Below are positions 33,575-44,260 of a DNA stretch of 64,000 bases, one piece after another. The stretch covers positions 13,689,001 through 13,753,000 of the forward strand of contig NC_134160.1 of assembly GCF_033958435.1 (NCBI RefSeq), read 5' to 3'. This stretch comes from Carettochelys insculpta (Eukaryota; Chordata; Testudines; Carettochelyidae). Made by a program: the position numbers and the translations under genes. Positions within the stretch are counted from its first letter, which is position 1, and each line of letters begins with the position of its first letter. Below the pieces are notes generated by a model that was given only the letters and a program-made list of their open reading frames with translations, was not told the DNA's origin and did no database searches.

Positions 33575-34205
33575 CACTCAAAGAGGACATACATGGTCAT
33601 TGCAGAAAAGCTAAACGAATTCTTTGTGTAGGTCTAGACCACAGAGGATATGAGGCTGGTTTGCACACCTGAGCCATTCTTTTTAGGTGACAAACCAGAG
33701 GAACATATTGGTTTACTAAACAGCAGTAAGTCACGAGGACCATTGGTGTTCATCTAAGAGTGCTAAAGGAATTCAAATATGAAATTGGAGAACTAACAAC
33801 TGTGGTATTTAACCTATTGCTTATATCAGCTTCTGTACCAGATCATTGGAGTATAGCTAATGTAATCCTGATTTTTAAAAAGGCTCTGTACGTGATCTTA
33901 GCAAGTACAAGCTCTTTGGTAACAGGCAATTGGTAGAAACTATAAATTATCAGAGACATGGATGAACATGATTTGTTGGGAAAGAGTCACATGGATTTTT
34001 TAAAAGTAAAACAAGCCTCACAGATCTATTAGAATTCTTTGAAGGGCTCAGTATGTAGACAAAGTCGATGAAGTGGATATATTGTACCTGGACTTTCCGA
34101 AAGCCTTTTTTTAACCCCTTGTATGAATGGATAAGTAATTAATTAAAAGACAGGAAAGAAAGGTCAGTTTTCAGTATGGAATGAGGTAAGTAAGGGTGTC
34201 CCCCA
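33575..34205 (+). mobile_element. CR1 RT fragment, heavily decayed
   Basis: Conceptual pieces include AEKLNEFF, PFFLGDKPEEH, SSKSRGP, FKYEIGELTTVVFNLLLISA, SVPDHWSIANVILIFKKA, MDEHDLLGKSH and finally KGVPQ. These follow the order of CR1 RT but with many stops and frameshifts. The DFQKAFDTV region is reduced to PGLSESLF. It is an older copy than CR1 A or B. Confidence 0.85.
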
Positions 34206-35039
34206 GTTTTGGGAGCACTAATATAGAGATTACAATATCGCAGCTACCTGACGGGTGTAGGATCAAGCTTGAATTCAGAAGTTTGATTAAAGGTCAATTG
34301 AATTTATTAGCCTCCACAAGTGTGCCCGATGTATTCCACAAAGCTATGCGCTCTGCACCTGGCTCACTGCTACTAGCAGGAGCTGGGAAACTGACCAGGG
34401 CTGCTGCACTTCTGTGGCACAGGGCTATGCACCCTGTGGCCAGGTGGTTTGAGCCATACAGGGCCAGGCACCTGAGGCCGGATGGCTTGAGCTGCACAGA
34501 GCAAGGCACCCTGTGGCCCGGCAGTTTGAGCCAGGTGGGGCCAGGCACCCTGTGGACACGTCGCTCATGCAGCAGGTGGCTAGATGCCCATGGGTAGGTG
34601 CCCACCCCTCCCAGGCGCCCTTGGTCACCTGCAACCAGGCACCCCCAGCCAGTGGGCTCCAGCAGCTCTTCCACAGGAGCCGGTGAGTGGTAGGGGTTTG
34701 GATTTATTGGGAGAGGGTTTTTTTTTTTTTTGGCAGGGGGAGCGGAGTGTTTTTGGTGTTTTGCGGGGACTTGTTTTCAGGAGCTTGTTTTTTGGCAGGA
34801 AGTTGGAGTGTGACTGGGGATGGGGGAGCCTGCGGGGGGGGGGAGCAAACCCTCACATTTAACAGACTATTGGGAAGACCAGACAGGCCTTCCCCCCATT
34901 AGTCCATTAAATGGGGCTTTACTGTACTAGCGGAAGCCGGGAAACTGACTGGGGCTGCTGCGCTTTCAGTTTCCCAGGTCCCCCAAGCTTCCTGACAGTG
35001 CACCTGTCTCCTGGCTCAGAATGCAGGCTCAGGGAACTG
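34206..35039. other. No gene; short minisatellite and unassigned sequence
   Basis: The phrase GGAGCTGGGAAACTGACC(A/G)GG-GCTGCTGC occurs near 34379 and, diverged, near 34935. This may mark two pieces of one unnamed repeat. A 38-bp tandem lies at 34440-34560. No coding family was recognised. Confidence 0.45.
34440..34560. repeat. Three 38-bp tandem units
   Basis: (T/C)TTGAGC(C/T) recurs at 34448, 34486 and 34524, each followed by GGCCAGGCACC-like text. Confidence 0.6.
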
Positions 35040-35226
35040 TGGGATAGGTTCCCACAATGCACTGCTGCAACAGTCGATGTTTTGTGATTTCAGTGTGAAA
35101 GCAACGTGTCAAATTTGTTGGGATCCTGTGGGAAGTGATGGTATTCAAAACCGAATTTTTAAAAAAAAAGCATTATAAAATTGATTTTAATAAATTTTGA
35201 ATTTATCTTGTAGTGTAGATCTAGCC
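35040..35226. mobile_element. Right-end fragment of the third DNA-transposon class
   Basis: It carries GGTTCCCACAATGCACTGCT, then AAAATTGATTTTAATAAATT and the terminus TGTAGTGTAGATCTAGCC. This mirrors the left end at 3044 (TCTACACTACGAAATAAAG, GCAGTGCATTGTGGGAACC) on the opposite strand. Confidence 0.55.
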
Positions 35227-35227
35227 T

Positions 35228-35312
35228 CTGTTAGTCTTTAAAGTGCAACTTGACTGCTCTTTTGTTTTGTTAGGATACAGACTAACAAGGCTACCTCTCT
35301 GTCAGATTCTGC
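35228..35312 (+). repeat. Penelope-type tail motif fragment
   Basis: TTAGTCTTTAAAGTGCAACT and GGATACAGACTAACAAGGCT match the module at 2596-2735. Confidence 0.6.
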
Positions 35313-35821
35313 AATAGTATGTGAGAGAATGGCTCTATGCTTGTATCTTATGTCTGCTGTGACAAGGCACTTGCCTTCTTTCAGTGGTCCTCACACTTCC
35401 TGGATGATTACACATGCCTCACTGGCTCACTGTGACCCCCCAGTGTAGCCTCTCTCTCTCGAGGCCAAGGTCACAGCCTACTAAACCACTCCCACTAGCT
35501 AGCAATGGGGTTGGTGGGGCTCCTACAGTTTATATTACCACCTCAGGTTTCATAAGAACAGTTTAGCCTCTTATCCCAACAGAGGCCTGTCTCCCCTTTC
35601 ACAGAGATGTCACTGTAGTGGAACCCAGACCACACTCTGCTCCAGGTTCCAGCCCAGGACTCTGGTGCCAGCAGCTGTTGGCAGCTTTCCCTTCACTACC
35701 AGAGCTGCTACACTTCCCTGAACCACTTCCCCTTTGCCCGGCCTCTCTCTTCCTCTCCTTCATCCTTACCTCAGGGCTCCCTTCTCTGTGTTTTATTATC
35801 CAGTGCTTTTTTGGAGGTTAG

Positions 35822-36032
35822 TTCTGCAAATGGCTATTAGCCAAGGGCAAAGTATGGGGCCCCTAGCCTTTAGTCAAAGGCTGGAGACAGATGGCAGGAG
35901 ACAAATTGCTTGATCATTGTCTTCGGTTCACCTCCTCTGGGGCAGCTGGCACTGGCCACTGTAGGCAGACAGGATACTGGGCTGGATGGACCCTTGGTCT
36001 GACCCAGTATGCCGTTCTTATGTGCTTATGCT
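35822..36032 (+). mobile_element. CR1 3'-end fragment
   Basis: GGCTATTAGCCAAGGGCAAA through CTTTGGTCTGACCCAG-type text to GCCGTTCTTATGTGC. It closely matches the 3' UTR of CR1 A (28660-28852), so it is the same young subfamily, strongly 5'-truncated. Confidence 0.9.
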
Positions 36033-36074
36033 TCCTTTCTTCAGGCTGCTTTTGCTGAGACTGCCCAGAAGGAG

Positions 36075-36487
36075 AGCTTTTTGAAAGGGGGATGCTAATG
36101 AGCCACTTCGGCAGATGCTAATGAGGCACTGCCATGCATATGCAGGACCTCATTAGCATAATGGCAGCCATGCGCGTTTCGAAAGTGCTGCTTTTGAAAC
36201 GCATGCCACTGGTGTAGCCGGGGGGCCTTTCAAAAGGACCTCCCTGTCTTCAAAAGCCCCTTCTTCCCAAAACCAGGTGAGAAGAAGGGGCTGTTGAAAT
36301 CTGTGGGTCCTTTCGAAAGGCCCCTATCTACACCGGTGGTGTGAGTTTCGAAAGTGGCACTTTTGAAATGCGCGCGGCCGCCATTATGCTAATGAGGTCC
36401 TGCATATGCATGGCAGCACCTCATTAGCATCTGCTGAAGTGGCTCATTAGCATCCCCCTTTTGAAAGGGGGGTGCTAGTGCAGCCCC
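36075..36487. mobile_element. Fold-back MITE, about 410 bp near-palindrome
   Basis: The left half (36077-36262) is the reverse complement of the right half (36280-36465) along almost its whole length, with a short asymmetric centre near 36270. Arms carry GATGCTAATGAGCCACTT, CATGCATATGCAGGACC and TTTCGAAAG motifs. There is no coding sequence. Exact ends and TSD are unclear. Confidence 0.85.
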
Positions 36488-36599
36488 AGCCTATGGGTGG
36501 AGTCTTAATTGGAGTCAGGTGACCGTGTTAGCCTGGAGTAGCCTTTGTTCTGAATTATTTCAGGAAGATAGAACTGCTTGTCCAGTGGCCAGGATATCT

Positions 36600-37020
36600 G
36601 TCTTCTACTACTCTCCTGTACCCCTTGTCCCTGATGCGTGCCCCTTCTGTGGTGTGAGGGAGGCCATGGCACACATCTGTCTTTAGTGCCTCATGTTACA
36701 TCGCCTCTTTCAGCTCCTCCAGACCCTCCTGTTGAGGTTCTGGCTGCATTTCTCCCCACATCCCATCCATGGTTTTACAAACTTGTGGGAACTCCTCATC
36801 AGCCTACTCCTGGCTATGGCCAAGGGAGCTGTTTACAAGACAGGGAGCAGAGGTTGGCTGAGGAAGAGACCTATGGCTGTGGGGCCTATTTCTGTTCCTA
36901 TGGCCACGCATGCATCCAGGCCAAATTTCCGTCTGCTGACTCCCTGGATGCTTTCAAGGAGCCCTGTCCAGGGCTCTTTGCTCAGTGTCCCCTTCCAGTT
37001 GCCTTGTTTTAAGCCTTTGA
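36600..37020 (+). mobile_element. Probable non-LTR RT C-terminal fragment with zinc-knuckle-like motif
   Basis: The frame reads VPLVPDACPFCGVREAMAHI then CL-stop-C and LHRLFQLLQTLLLRFW. The CPFC...H...C spacing resembles the C-terminal CCHC motif of several LINE reverse transcriptases. The following Leu-rich helical part and PNFRLLTPWML fit no host gene I know. The clade cannot be decided here, and the reading is interrupted by at least one stop. Confidence 0.4.
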
Positions 37021-37252
37021 CCTTCACACCTGAACCTATTTTTCTTTTTATTTGTTCCTTGTAATTATTTGGTTTCTTTGGTTCAGTGTCTCCTCCCCAT
37101 AGGCAGGGAAAGCGTCCTCTAGCCAGGGCAGGCTTATTCCTATCCACTACCTGACCCCAATAGGACTACTTTAATATACCCCCATGGTCTGGATCTGTCA
37201 CACTATGTTTAGGTGGCAACCAGCTCTGCAAAGAATCAAACTTCTCTCTCTC

Positions 37253-37293
<41 letters not shown>

Positions 37294-37930
37294 AAGAGAG
37301 GCTTTTAATTATAGCTGGAATGGTAACTGGTATTGATTTGTGTGCGCTGTAGATGAGCATCATGAGGCTGCAGAATTCAGCTGAGCCAGTTTGGTATTCA
37401 TATGGATATTCAGGACAAATGTAGGGAAGAGGCTGCAGTATGTTCTTTGTTGACATCAAATGCCCTTGCATTCCACATTGAATCTTACAAGTCATATACC
37501 TTATAAGCTTGATTTCCCATTGCCCTGCATCATGGGGACTTACCAGGGCACTAGGGATTTAAATCATTCCTGTTATGATGTAATAACAATTTAAATCCCC
37601 TGTCTGTCGGCATAAATGACTAGGCAAGGTGCAGGGCAATCCCAGCCTCCTGTATATCCAACTTGGCAGGTAACTACAGGAGACCAAGCTCACAACATGG
37701 ATTCTTCATACACACAGTGGCCACGCTTCAGAATTAAGCAGGATATGTCCCATCACTGTGAATTTCAAAGGTGTGAATATTATTCTTGTAATGCATGAGA
37801 TAGTCAAGATCTCTGTTCAGGTCAGGTTAAAAGTGTCATCGGCAGATACAAAAACCTACAGATTTTTACTAAGGGGTCTTAAAACATAATTACCTACCTG
37901 AGTACCCAGAAGTCACCTACTTCATGATAG
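37021..37930. other. No gene; TC/TG microsatellite
   Basis: Contains the microsatellite at 37241-37289. No other recognisable content. Confidence 0.5.
37241..37289. repeat. (TC)n(TG)n microsatellite
   Basis: CTCTCT run followed by about 15 TG units. Confidence 0.95.
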
Positions 37931-37934
37931 GCCC

Positions 37935-39131
37935 AACAAATAAAATAACAGAACACCGCTTTGCATTGCCTACAGCCCCCCAGCTTAAACCCCTCCAATG
38001 CATCATTGACTATCTACAACCTGTCCTGGAACATGATCCCTCACTTTCATAGGCCATGGGTCACAGGCCAGCCCTCTCCTACAGCCACCCAATCTCAAGA
38101 AAATACTCACCAGCAGCTACACACCAAACCACAGAAACACTAACCCAGTAGCCTATCCCTGCAACAATCCCCTTTGTCAACTCTGTCCATACACCTATCT
38201 GACACCGTCATAGGACCTAAACACATCAGACACACCATACACCTGCACATCCACTAAAGTGATATAGGCCATTATGTGCCAGTAATGCCCCTCTGGCATA
38301 TACATTGGAAAAATCAGACAGTCTTTGTGCCAATGGATGAATGGACACATATCTGACATCAGGAATTGAAATACACATAAACCTATAGACTGTGTGTACA
38401 CCAGCAAGTTTTTCTACACACAAAAAGCCTTCTTTCAATAGTAAATTGAAAGAAAGTGGCACTCCTTTCGAACTCACTCTTCCTTTCCTGTTTCAGGAAC
38501 AATGCCCTCTTTTGAAAGAAAATGTGTGTAGATGCTCCACAGGGTCCTTCTTTCAAAAGAACAATCTTCATTTTCGATCACTGGCCCATTCTTTCAAAAG
38601 AGCAGGGGCCGTGTGGACACTCTCTTTTGAAAGAACAGATCACGGTTTTGATCCACTTTTTTGTATGTGGACGCTTTCTTTCGAAAGAAGTTCTTGTGGA
38701 AGAGCTTTTCCGGAAGAGCTTCTTTCTAAAGATCTCTGTAGTGTAGATGTAGCCACAAGGGAATATTTTGACATCCCTGGACATTAGATTTAAAAGTAAC
38801 CATTCTTCTACAAAAATTTTTAACACAAGTTTATAGAGGAAGACATCTGACTTGGAATTCTTTCACAAATTTGACACTTTTAACCTGGGCATGAACAGAG
38901 ATCTTAACTGCCTCAGGCATTACCCCACCTACTTAATTTGCTTCATTAACTGGTCTTATAAGTGACTTTTCTCCCCTCCTTTCCAACACCCTTCCTGCAC
39001 CTGGATTCTGTTTTTATACTCCAGTCATCTGAAGAAGTGGGTTTTACCTACAAAAGCTCATGACCCAATATATTTCTTAGTCTCTAAGTGCCACAGGACT
39101 GCTTGTTATTTCTGAAATTATAGACTAAAAT
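37935..39131 (+). mobile_element. Penelope-like retroelement, C-terminal GIY-YIG region, split by a MITE
   Basis: Decayed plus-strand coding text reads PQLKPLQCIIDYLQPVLEHD, then CNNPLCQLCPYTYLTPS, a Cys-rich pre-endonuclease block, then YIGKIRQSLCQWMNGHISDI, matching the YIG half of a GIY-YIG nuclease. After the MITE the reading resumes (HKPI, then REYFDIPGH). It ends in the recurrent tail motif at 39020-39120 (CATCTGAAGAAGTGGGTTTT, AGTCTCTAAGTGCCACAGGA). GIY-YIG endonuclease after RT is the hallmark of Penelope-like elements. RT itself is absent. Stops and frameshifts abound. Family identification rests on motif recognition only. Confidence 0.6.
38388..38754. mobile_element. MITE-5, CTTTCGAAAG-class Harbinger derivative
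   Basis: About 367 bp with many TCTTTCAAAAGAG/CTCTTTTGAAAGA motifs. The right terminus is TGTAGTGTAGATGTAGCC and the left end TGTGTGTACACCAGC is weaker. It interrupts the Penelope-like reading between HKPI and REYFD. Both arms resemble the termini of HF, HG and HH. No clear TSD. Confidence 0.75.
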
Positions 39132-39178
39132 TAGACAAAAAAGTGGGAGTGTGCTAGACAAAAAAGTGGGAGTGTGCT
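39132..39178. repeat. 23-bp perfect direct repeat
   Basis: TAGACAAAAAAGTGGGAGTG (and TGC) occurs twice in a row exactly where the Penelope-type tail meets the next CR1 fragment. Confidence 0.9.
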
Positions 39179-40024
39179 AATAAAATTTGCAGCTGACACA
39201 CACTTCGGAGATATTGCAGATGCACGGGAGGATGGGAATACCACACAAGATGATATGGATGAATTTGAAAACTGGAGTAATCTAAATGGGATCAAAGTTA
39301 CAAATGCAAAGTGCAAGGTCATGCAATTAGGGATTAAAAACAAGATTTATTTCTACAAGCTCTGGACTTATCAGTTGGGAGCCAGAGAGGAGGAGAAATA
39401 TCTGGTTGTATTGGTCAATCGCTGGATGACTGTGAACCGCCAATGTGAAGTGGCTAGGAAAAAGGCTAATGCATGAAAAAGGATGCATAAGGTGCAATAC
39501 TGCCCAGAGAGATAAGGAAATGCTATTACCATTATACAAAGCACTGTTGAATTCAAACTGAAATAGGAGTAGAGAAAGACTAGTAGGCTGATCAGAGGGA
39601 AGGAAGAACTATCTTATGAAAGGAGACTTAGGAAGCTTGGCCTGCTCTGCCTAACAAAATGAAGGAGGATGGGAGATATGATTCTCCCTGTAATTACATC
39701 AGAGGGATAAGAACTAGAGAAAGAGAAAGCGAGAAGACTTATTTAAGTTAGGGGCCAATGCTGGCACAAGAATAAATTAATATCAACTGGTAGTAAATCA
39801 GTTTAGGCTTGAAATTAAATGAAGGTTATGAACAATCTGAGGAGTAAAGTTCTGGAACAGCCTTCTAAAGGCAATAGTGAGGGCAAAAAAAGCCAAATTT
39901 GTCTTAAGATTGAGCTTGACAAGTTGAAGGAGGAGATGGTACGATGCAGTTGCCGACATCGTCCCATGGCCCATCCAGGACTGCCATTAGCAAATGTCTC
40001 CAGTATCTGGAGAAGGGACACTAG
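39170..40024 (+). mobile_element. CR1 copy E, left part (RT to 3' UTR)
   Basis: Reads LIKFAADTHFGDIADAREDG (the FADD active site here FAAD), then FENWSNLNGIKVTNAKCKVM and ARKKANA. It is then degraded through the C-terminus into the 3' UTR (GTAGCAAAT-type text at 39985-40021). The UTR breaks at GGACACTAG and resumes at 43884 on the far side of Harbinger HF. Confidence 0.85.
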
Positions 40025-40459
40025 AGCTGCGTCTACACTAGCCAAATGTTTTGAAAGAGCAGGCCCCAGTCTGAAGTTGCGTGCAGCGCATCTACACACG
40101 CCAAGCGCTCTTTCGAGTATGAAATCGATGTTAGGTGCTGCAGGAATTGAAACCACTCTTCCAAACAGGAAATAGGAAGAGGCCACCCTTTTGATGTCTT
40201 TTTTTGAAAAAGGACATGTGTAGATTCTCTGCGTCCCGTTTTTTCAAAAAAGTGGGGTCCACCATGGCAGTGATCAGCTGTTAGGCAGAGACATGCTGCC
40301 CAGCCCCTGTGGGGCTCTATGGTCTGTGTATGCAGCAGCTCTTAAATCCACATAGACCAGGACACCCCATTTCAGGAAGCCGAGAGCGTGTAGGCAGCAG
40401 ATGCTACATGTGCTGCCCCTGCACACCTCAGAGTGACCCTCAGCAGCCCCCTGCTCACG

Positions 40460-41963
40460 ATGGCCACTCACCAGCCATGTGAGGAGCCCCAGGGCTCCCT
40501 CCTCTGAGCGCACCCAGGGCTCCCAAGGATCCAGCTGTGGGGGGAAGAAGCATGCCCCCTCCTGGATGGAGCATGAGCTCTGGGACCTGCTGGGGCTCTG
40601 GCAGGAGGAGGAGGTGCTCTTGGTGATGGGGAGCAAGCAGCGGAACATGGCCACCTTCACCCGGCTGGCTGATGGCCTCAGTACCCGGGGTCACCCTGCC
40701 TGCACTCATGACCAAGTCCGGAGTAAAAGTAAGGAGCTGCGGCAGGGTTATGCCTGGGCTTGGGCAAGGCCAGCCAGTGGGGGGCCACTCCTGCTTTGTG
40801 CCCCTGCTGCAGGGAGCTCAGGACTATCCTGGGCCCCTGGGATGCCTCCTTCTCACTGGCCCTCCTGCACACCTTGGCCAAGGAGCCCCAGCCAGGCGAA
40901 GAGCAGAAGCCAGGATCGTCAGCCAGCCCTACACCACCAGGGTCAGAGAGGGAGCCGGGCGCAGCAGTAAACTGGTCAAGTGAGGAGGGGAACCTGGTCA
41001 TAGATCTCCCCTCCAGCACTTCCAGCTGGGCATCAGCCAGATGGACATCTCCTGACCTTGGTGGTGGACCCTGAGGTACATACCCAATAGGCACACACCC
41101 CGGATCATGGGGCAGGGGCACCATACATGACTGGGGACCCCCCACACCCCTGGCAGACACCCAGCCTGCCAGGGCCCAGACAGAACAAGGCTCTGGGATG
41201 GCAGCATGGGCACCAGTGCTCTTCAGCACCTGCTTCCACGGACAGCACCGTGCCCTGCCCCTGGGGGGGGTGGACCCACACAAAGGGGCTGCCCACAAGG
41301 CCACTGCACTCACGGACCGGGGACAGGGACCCTGTGCCCACAAGGGTCAGGGGGTGTGGGCCATGGGGCAGGGGTCAGTACTCATATCCTGTTCCTCTCT
41401 TCCCCCCTGTTTCAGCAGCCACACCATCTGAGGGCCAGGAGAGCCTTGCCCTGTCCATGGTCCTGGACAGCCCTCCGGAGGTGATGGACAGTGACTGGCT
41501 GGAGCCACCACCAGCTCCAGAATGGACTCGGTCACGGCAGGGCCAGAGGTGGCTGGCAGAGGACTCCCACCTTGCCACCTCCATCTGGCGCCAGTTGGAG
41601 CTGGCCAAGCTCCAGCTCTTCTTTGAGGAGGCGCAGGCCGCTTGGCACTGGGCGGCCTGCAGGGAGTTCCCCTCCACCTTCTGTGATGTGGCAGCCATGT
41701 ACTGGGACCTCCTGGCCTGGCTGCTCCCTCCCCCTCCCCCTCCTGCTGTGGCCCCACCCTTCAGCTTCCCCCCAGGAGAGGACCCCACTAGCCCAGACCA
41801 CCTGCCAGAAGCCAATCCCCGGGCCTATCTTCCTGTACTCCCTACCCCCTCCCAGCCCTGCTGGGAACCTAGGATGGGGTGGGGGTGGGGGTGGGACCCG
41901 GGGCTGGCGCAGGTCACACACCTCCACCCCTACCCTGGAGTAACAGCCCACTGGGTGAGCTAA
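40460..41963 (+). pseudogene. Harbinger SANT/Myb-like gene (HF)
   Basis: The ATG at 40460 gives MATHQPCEEPQGS, then a stop and frameshift. The SANT domain is uninterrupted: APSWMEHELWDLLGLWQEEE, VLLVMGSKQRNMATFTRLAD, TRGHPACTHDQVRSKSKELR. It continues, after another shift, with LCPCCRELRTILGPW and LVIDLPSSTSSWAS. An intron with GT/AG ends spans 41076-41415, in the same place as in HD, HH and HI. Exon 2 has LALSMVLDSPPEVMDSDWLE, IWRQLELAKLQLFFEEAQAA, WHWAACREFPSTFCDVAAMY and a Pro-rich tail ending YLPVLPTPSQPCW before the stop at 41963. The helical exon 2 is well preserved. The frameshifts in exon 1 rule out a functional protein from this copy. Confidence 0.82.
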
Positions 41964-42075
41964 CTAAGGCCCCTCCTGTAAATAGTTAGCCCCGCCTCCT
42001 GTAAATAGTTGGATATTCTGTTATGTTTAGCACGAAGTATTACCCACATGGTTTTTCTGCCTAACAATATACCCA

Positions 42076-42081
42076 TTTATT
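42076..42081 (-). terminator. AATAAA signal after HF transposase
   Basis: Minus-strand AATAAA about 110 bp past the transposase stop. Confidence 0.6.
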
Positions 42082-42186
42082 TTTCCAAAACCCCTGGGTG
42101 TGTGTGCTCCGTGCTCGGTGAGGGGAGGCAGTGTGTGGGGAGGGGGAGTGTGTGGGAGGCCCACCAGGGGTGGCTGGGGTGGCGCT

Positions 42187-43507
42187 TACTGGGTTTCCTG
42201 GTCAAAGTACCGGTGCAGGGCCTCCCGGATGCAGATCCCATCCTGGTGGGCCTGGCAGCTAGCGGCAGCAGCTGGCTGGGGGTAGCCCATGCTGGCCTCA
42301 ACTGCCCAACCCTGCACAAAGGCCTCCCCCGCTTACTCTCTACAATATTGTGGAGCATATAGTAAGCCACCCATGACCTGGGGGACATTGAGGATGCCCA
42401 CCTCCAGGTGGGTGAGGAGACAGCACCCCTGCCCATTCAAGAGGCCAAAGGTGTGCTCAACCACCTGGCTGGGGTGGTTGTGCTGGCCGTTGAAATGCTT
42501 CTAGCTGGGGATGGGGTGGCCTGTATAGGGCTGCATGAGCCAGGGCTGGAGTGGGTAGGCTGCATCAGCCACCAGGCAGAGGGGCATGGTGGTGTCCCCC
42601 AGCAGGATCTCCCTCTGGGGGATATAGGTCCTTGCTTCCAGCTGGCAGCACAGGCCCAAGTTCCAGAACACCCACACATTGTGGGTGCAGCTGGGCCAGC
42701 CCACATATATGTCCTGGAAATGGCCCCAGGGGTCCACCATGGCCTGCAGGACCACGAAATGGTAGCCTTTCCTGTTATTTAACTGTCTTCGGCTGTGCTC
42801 TGGGCCACAGATAGGTATGTGGGTCCTAAGAGGGCCCCAAAGCAATTGAGGAACCCCAGTGTAGAGAAATCCATGATGGCCGCATCCAGCTCCCTGATGC
42901 GGACAACCTTCTGGAGGATCATGGCATTTAGGGCATGTACCACCTGGAGAGGGAGACACAGACATCCATGAAGGTGAGTGCGGTATGCCCAGGCCCCCCC
43001 AGGCCTCACCCCCACCTCCTCTGGGCCCCCCACCCCCTGGTGGGTGCATGCCTGGGCCTCCTTATCTCTATCATGACGGCCCCAACTGTGGCCTTGCCCA
43101 CACCAGTAGCTGTTTGGGGTGGCCAGCTTCCAGAAAGCTATTGTGACCCTTTTCTCCACGGGGAGGGTGCACCGCATCCAGGTGTCCTGGTGTCTCAAGG
43201 CCACGACAGCCACTGGCACAGCTCCAGGAAGGTCTGCTGGCACATCTGGAAATTCTGGAGGCACCGGTCATCATCCCACCGCCTCATGACCAGTTGTTTC
43301 TACCACTTGGAGCTGGTGAGGTAGCTCCAGAGCCGTCAGAGCACTGGGGGGGGGGGAGCAGAGGATCCTGTGGTCTGCGGCATTACCTTCTGTCCCTGGG
43401 GGCAGGGGCCCTTCCAGGAACTGTAGAGAGGCCACGAGTGCTGTGGCCAGCAGGACGCCCTCTCAGCTGCTGGTTGCCAGCAGGGTTTTCAGCTGCTGCT
43501 GGTCCAT
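42187..43507 (-). pseudogene. PIF/Harbinger transposase (HF)
   Basis: The start at 43507 gives MDQQQLKTLLATSS then a stop. The exon 1 body is recognisable: ALRHQDTWMRCTLPVEKRVT, FWKLATPNSY. A gap removes the GQKFGVG part. The intron donor expected near 43064 reads AT instead of GT; the acceptor side is near 42943. Exon 2 keeps VVHALNAMILQKVVRIRELD and FLNCFGAL, but the first catalytic Asp block is lost to a frameshift (LGPTYLSV instead of DGTHIPI). The second Asp block reads THNVWVF. The ending YFDQETQ-stop matches the family. This copy is decayed well beyond function. Confidence 0.82.
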
Positions 43508-43883
43508 GCTTGTTCCTGTGGGCACTGCATCTGCAGGGCTTGTGGCAGCTCCACAGGCCTCGTGCTATGCAGGCTGAGGGTGTTGGAGAGGGCCCCTTTA
43601 AGGGAGCAGTTTGCTGTGGCCCTGTAAGGGCTTAGCCACCCTGCTACCCTGTTCATGGCGTTTCCTGCCCTGTTCTTTCAAAAGAGGGCATGGGTGTGTG
43701 TGGACACTCTCTTTTGACACCCTGGATGGCCCCTTTTGACATAGCATGTGGCCCTTTTGAAGGTGCTCATTGATGGCGGCAGCCCCAGCCCCTGTGTACA
43801 CGCTTCCCTTTGAAAGGGCATCTTTTGACCGCTCTCCTTTAAAAGGTGCCCTTTTGAAAGAGCGCTCTAGTGTAGATGTAGCT

Positions 43884-44260
43884 CAGATGAAAAGGGTTCT
43901 GGATTAGCATGAGAATACTTTTCTAGGCGTCTGGCTGATGGGTTTTACCCATATGACCAGGGGCTAACTGGTCATCATACTGGGGTCAGGAAGGAATCCC
44001 ACCCCCAGCCCCAGTCAGACTAGCAGAGATCCTAAGTTGCTGGTTCTTTTTGTCCACCCACAGCAGCACGGGGCATGAGTCTGAACTAGTATAAATGCAG
44101 ATTCATTGGCACTTGATGTATTTAAATCAATATTAGAGAACATCAGTAACTCAACCAGAGGTTATGGGACTGTTGCAGGTGTGGGTGGGTGATATTCTGT
44201 GGCCTGCTACGTGCAGGAGATCAGAGTAGATGATGATAGAGCGGAAAAGTCCTTTAATCC
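43884..44260 (+). mobile_element. CR1 copy E, right part (3' UTR)
   Basis: Continues the CR1 3' UTR: GGCGTCTGGCTGATGGGTTT, ACCAGGGGCTAACTGGTCAT and GGGGTCAGGAAGGAATCCC, then a final part with CAGGAGATCAGAGTAGATGA. These are standard CR1 3' UTR phrases. Their continuity with 39170-40024 fixes the HF insertion point. Confidence 0.82.

Larger units (their letters stand above)
35340..36560 (+). mobile_element. Possible LTR-type repeat, interrupted twice
   Basis: Starts near TGTGACAAGGCACTTGCC and includes ACAGAGGCCTGTCTCCCC and GGTTCCAGCCCAGGACTC. Text resuming after the CR1 piece (GCTGAGACTGCCCAGAAGG) and after the fold-back (GGGTGGAGTCTTAATTGG) reads like one continuous repeat. I recall similar sequence as common in turtle genomes but cannot name it or show matching LTRs, so this is a low-confidence call. 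Confidence 0.3.
40025..43883. mobile_element. Harbinger HF, complete two-gene structure (3.86 kb)
   Basis: Ends AGCTGCGTCTACACTAGCC and CTCTAGTGTAGATGTAGCT. The flanking triplets are TAG (40022-40024) and CAG (43884-43886), a one-base-decayed duplication. The SANT gene reads rightward from the left end and transposase leftward from the right end. Both arms belong to the CTTTCGAAAG class. It sits inside the 3' UTR of a CR1. Confidence 0.9.

Noticed and set aside
35340..36560. Endogenous retrovirus or full LTR element
   Set aside because: No paired LTRs, primer-binding site or gag/pol text could be shown, so only a tentative LTR-type repeat is listed.
36638..37012. Possible host gene exon with a CPFC motif
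   Set aside because: Repeat-like surroundings, an in-frame stop inside the zinc-knuckle motif and no splice context favour a LINE fragment.
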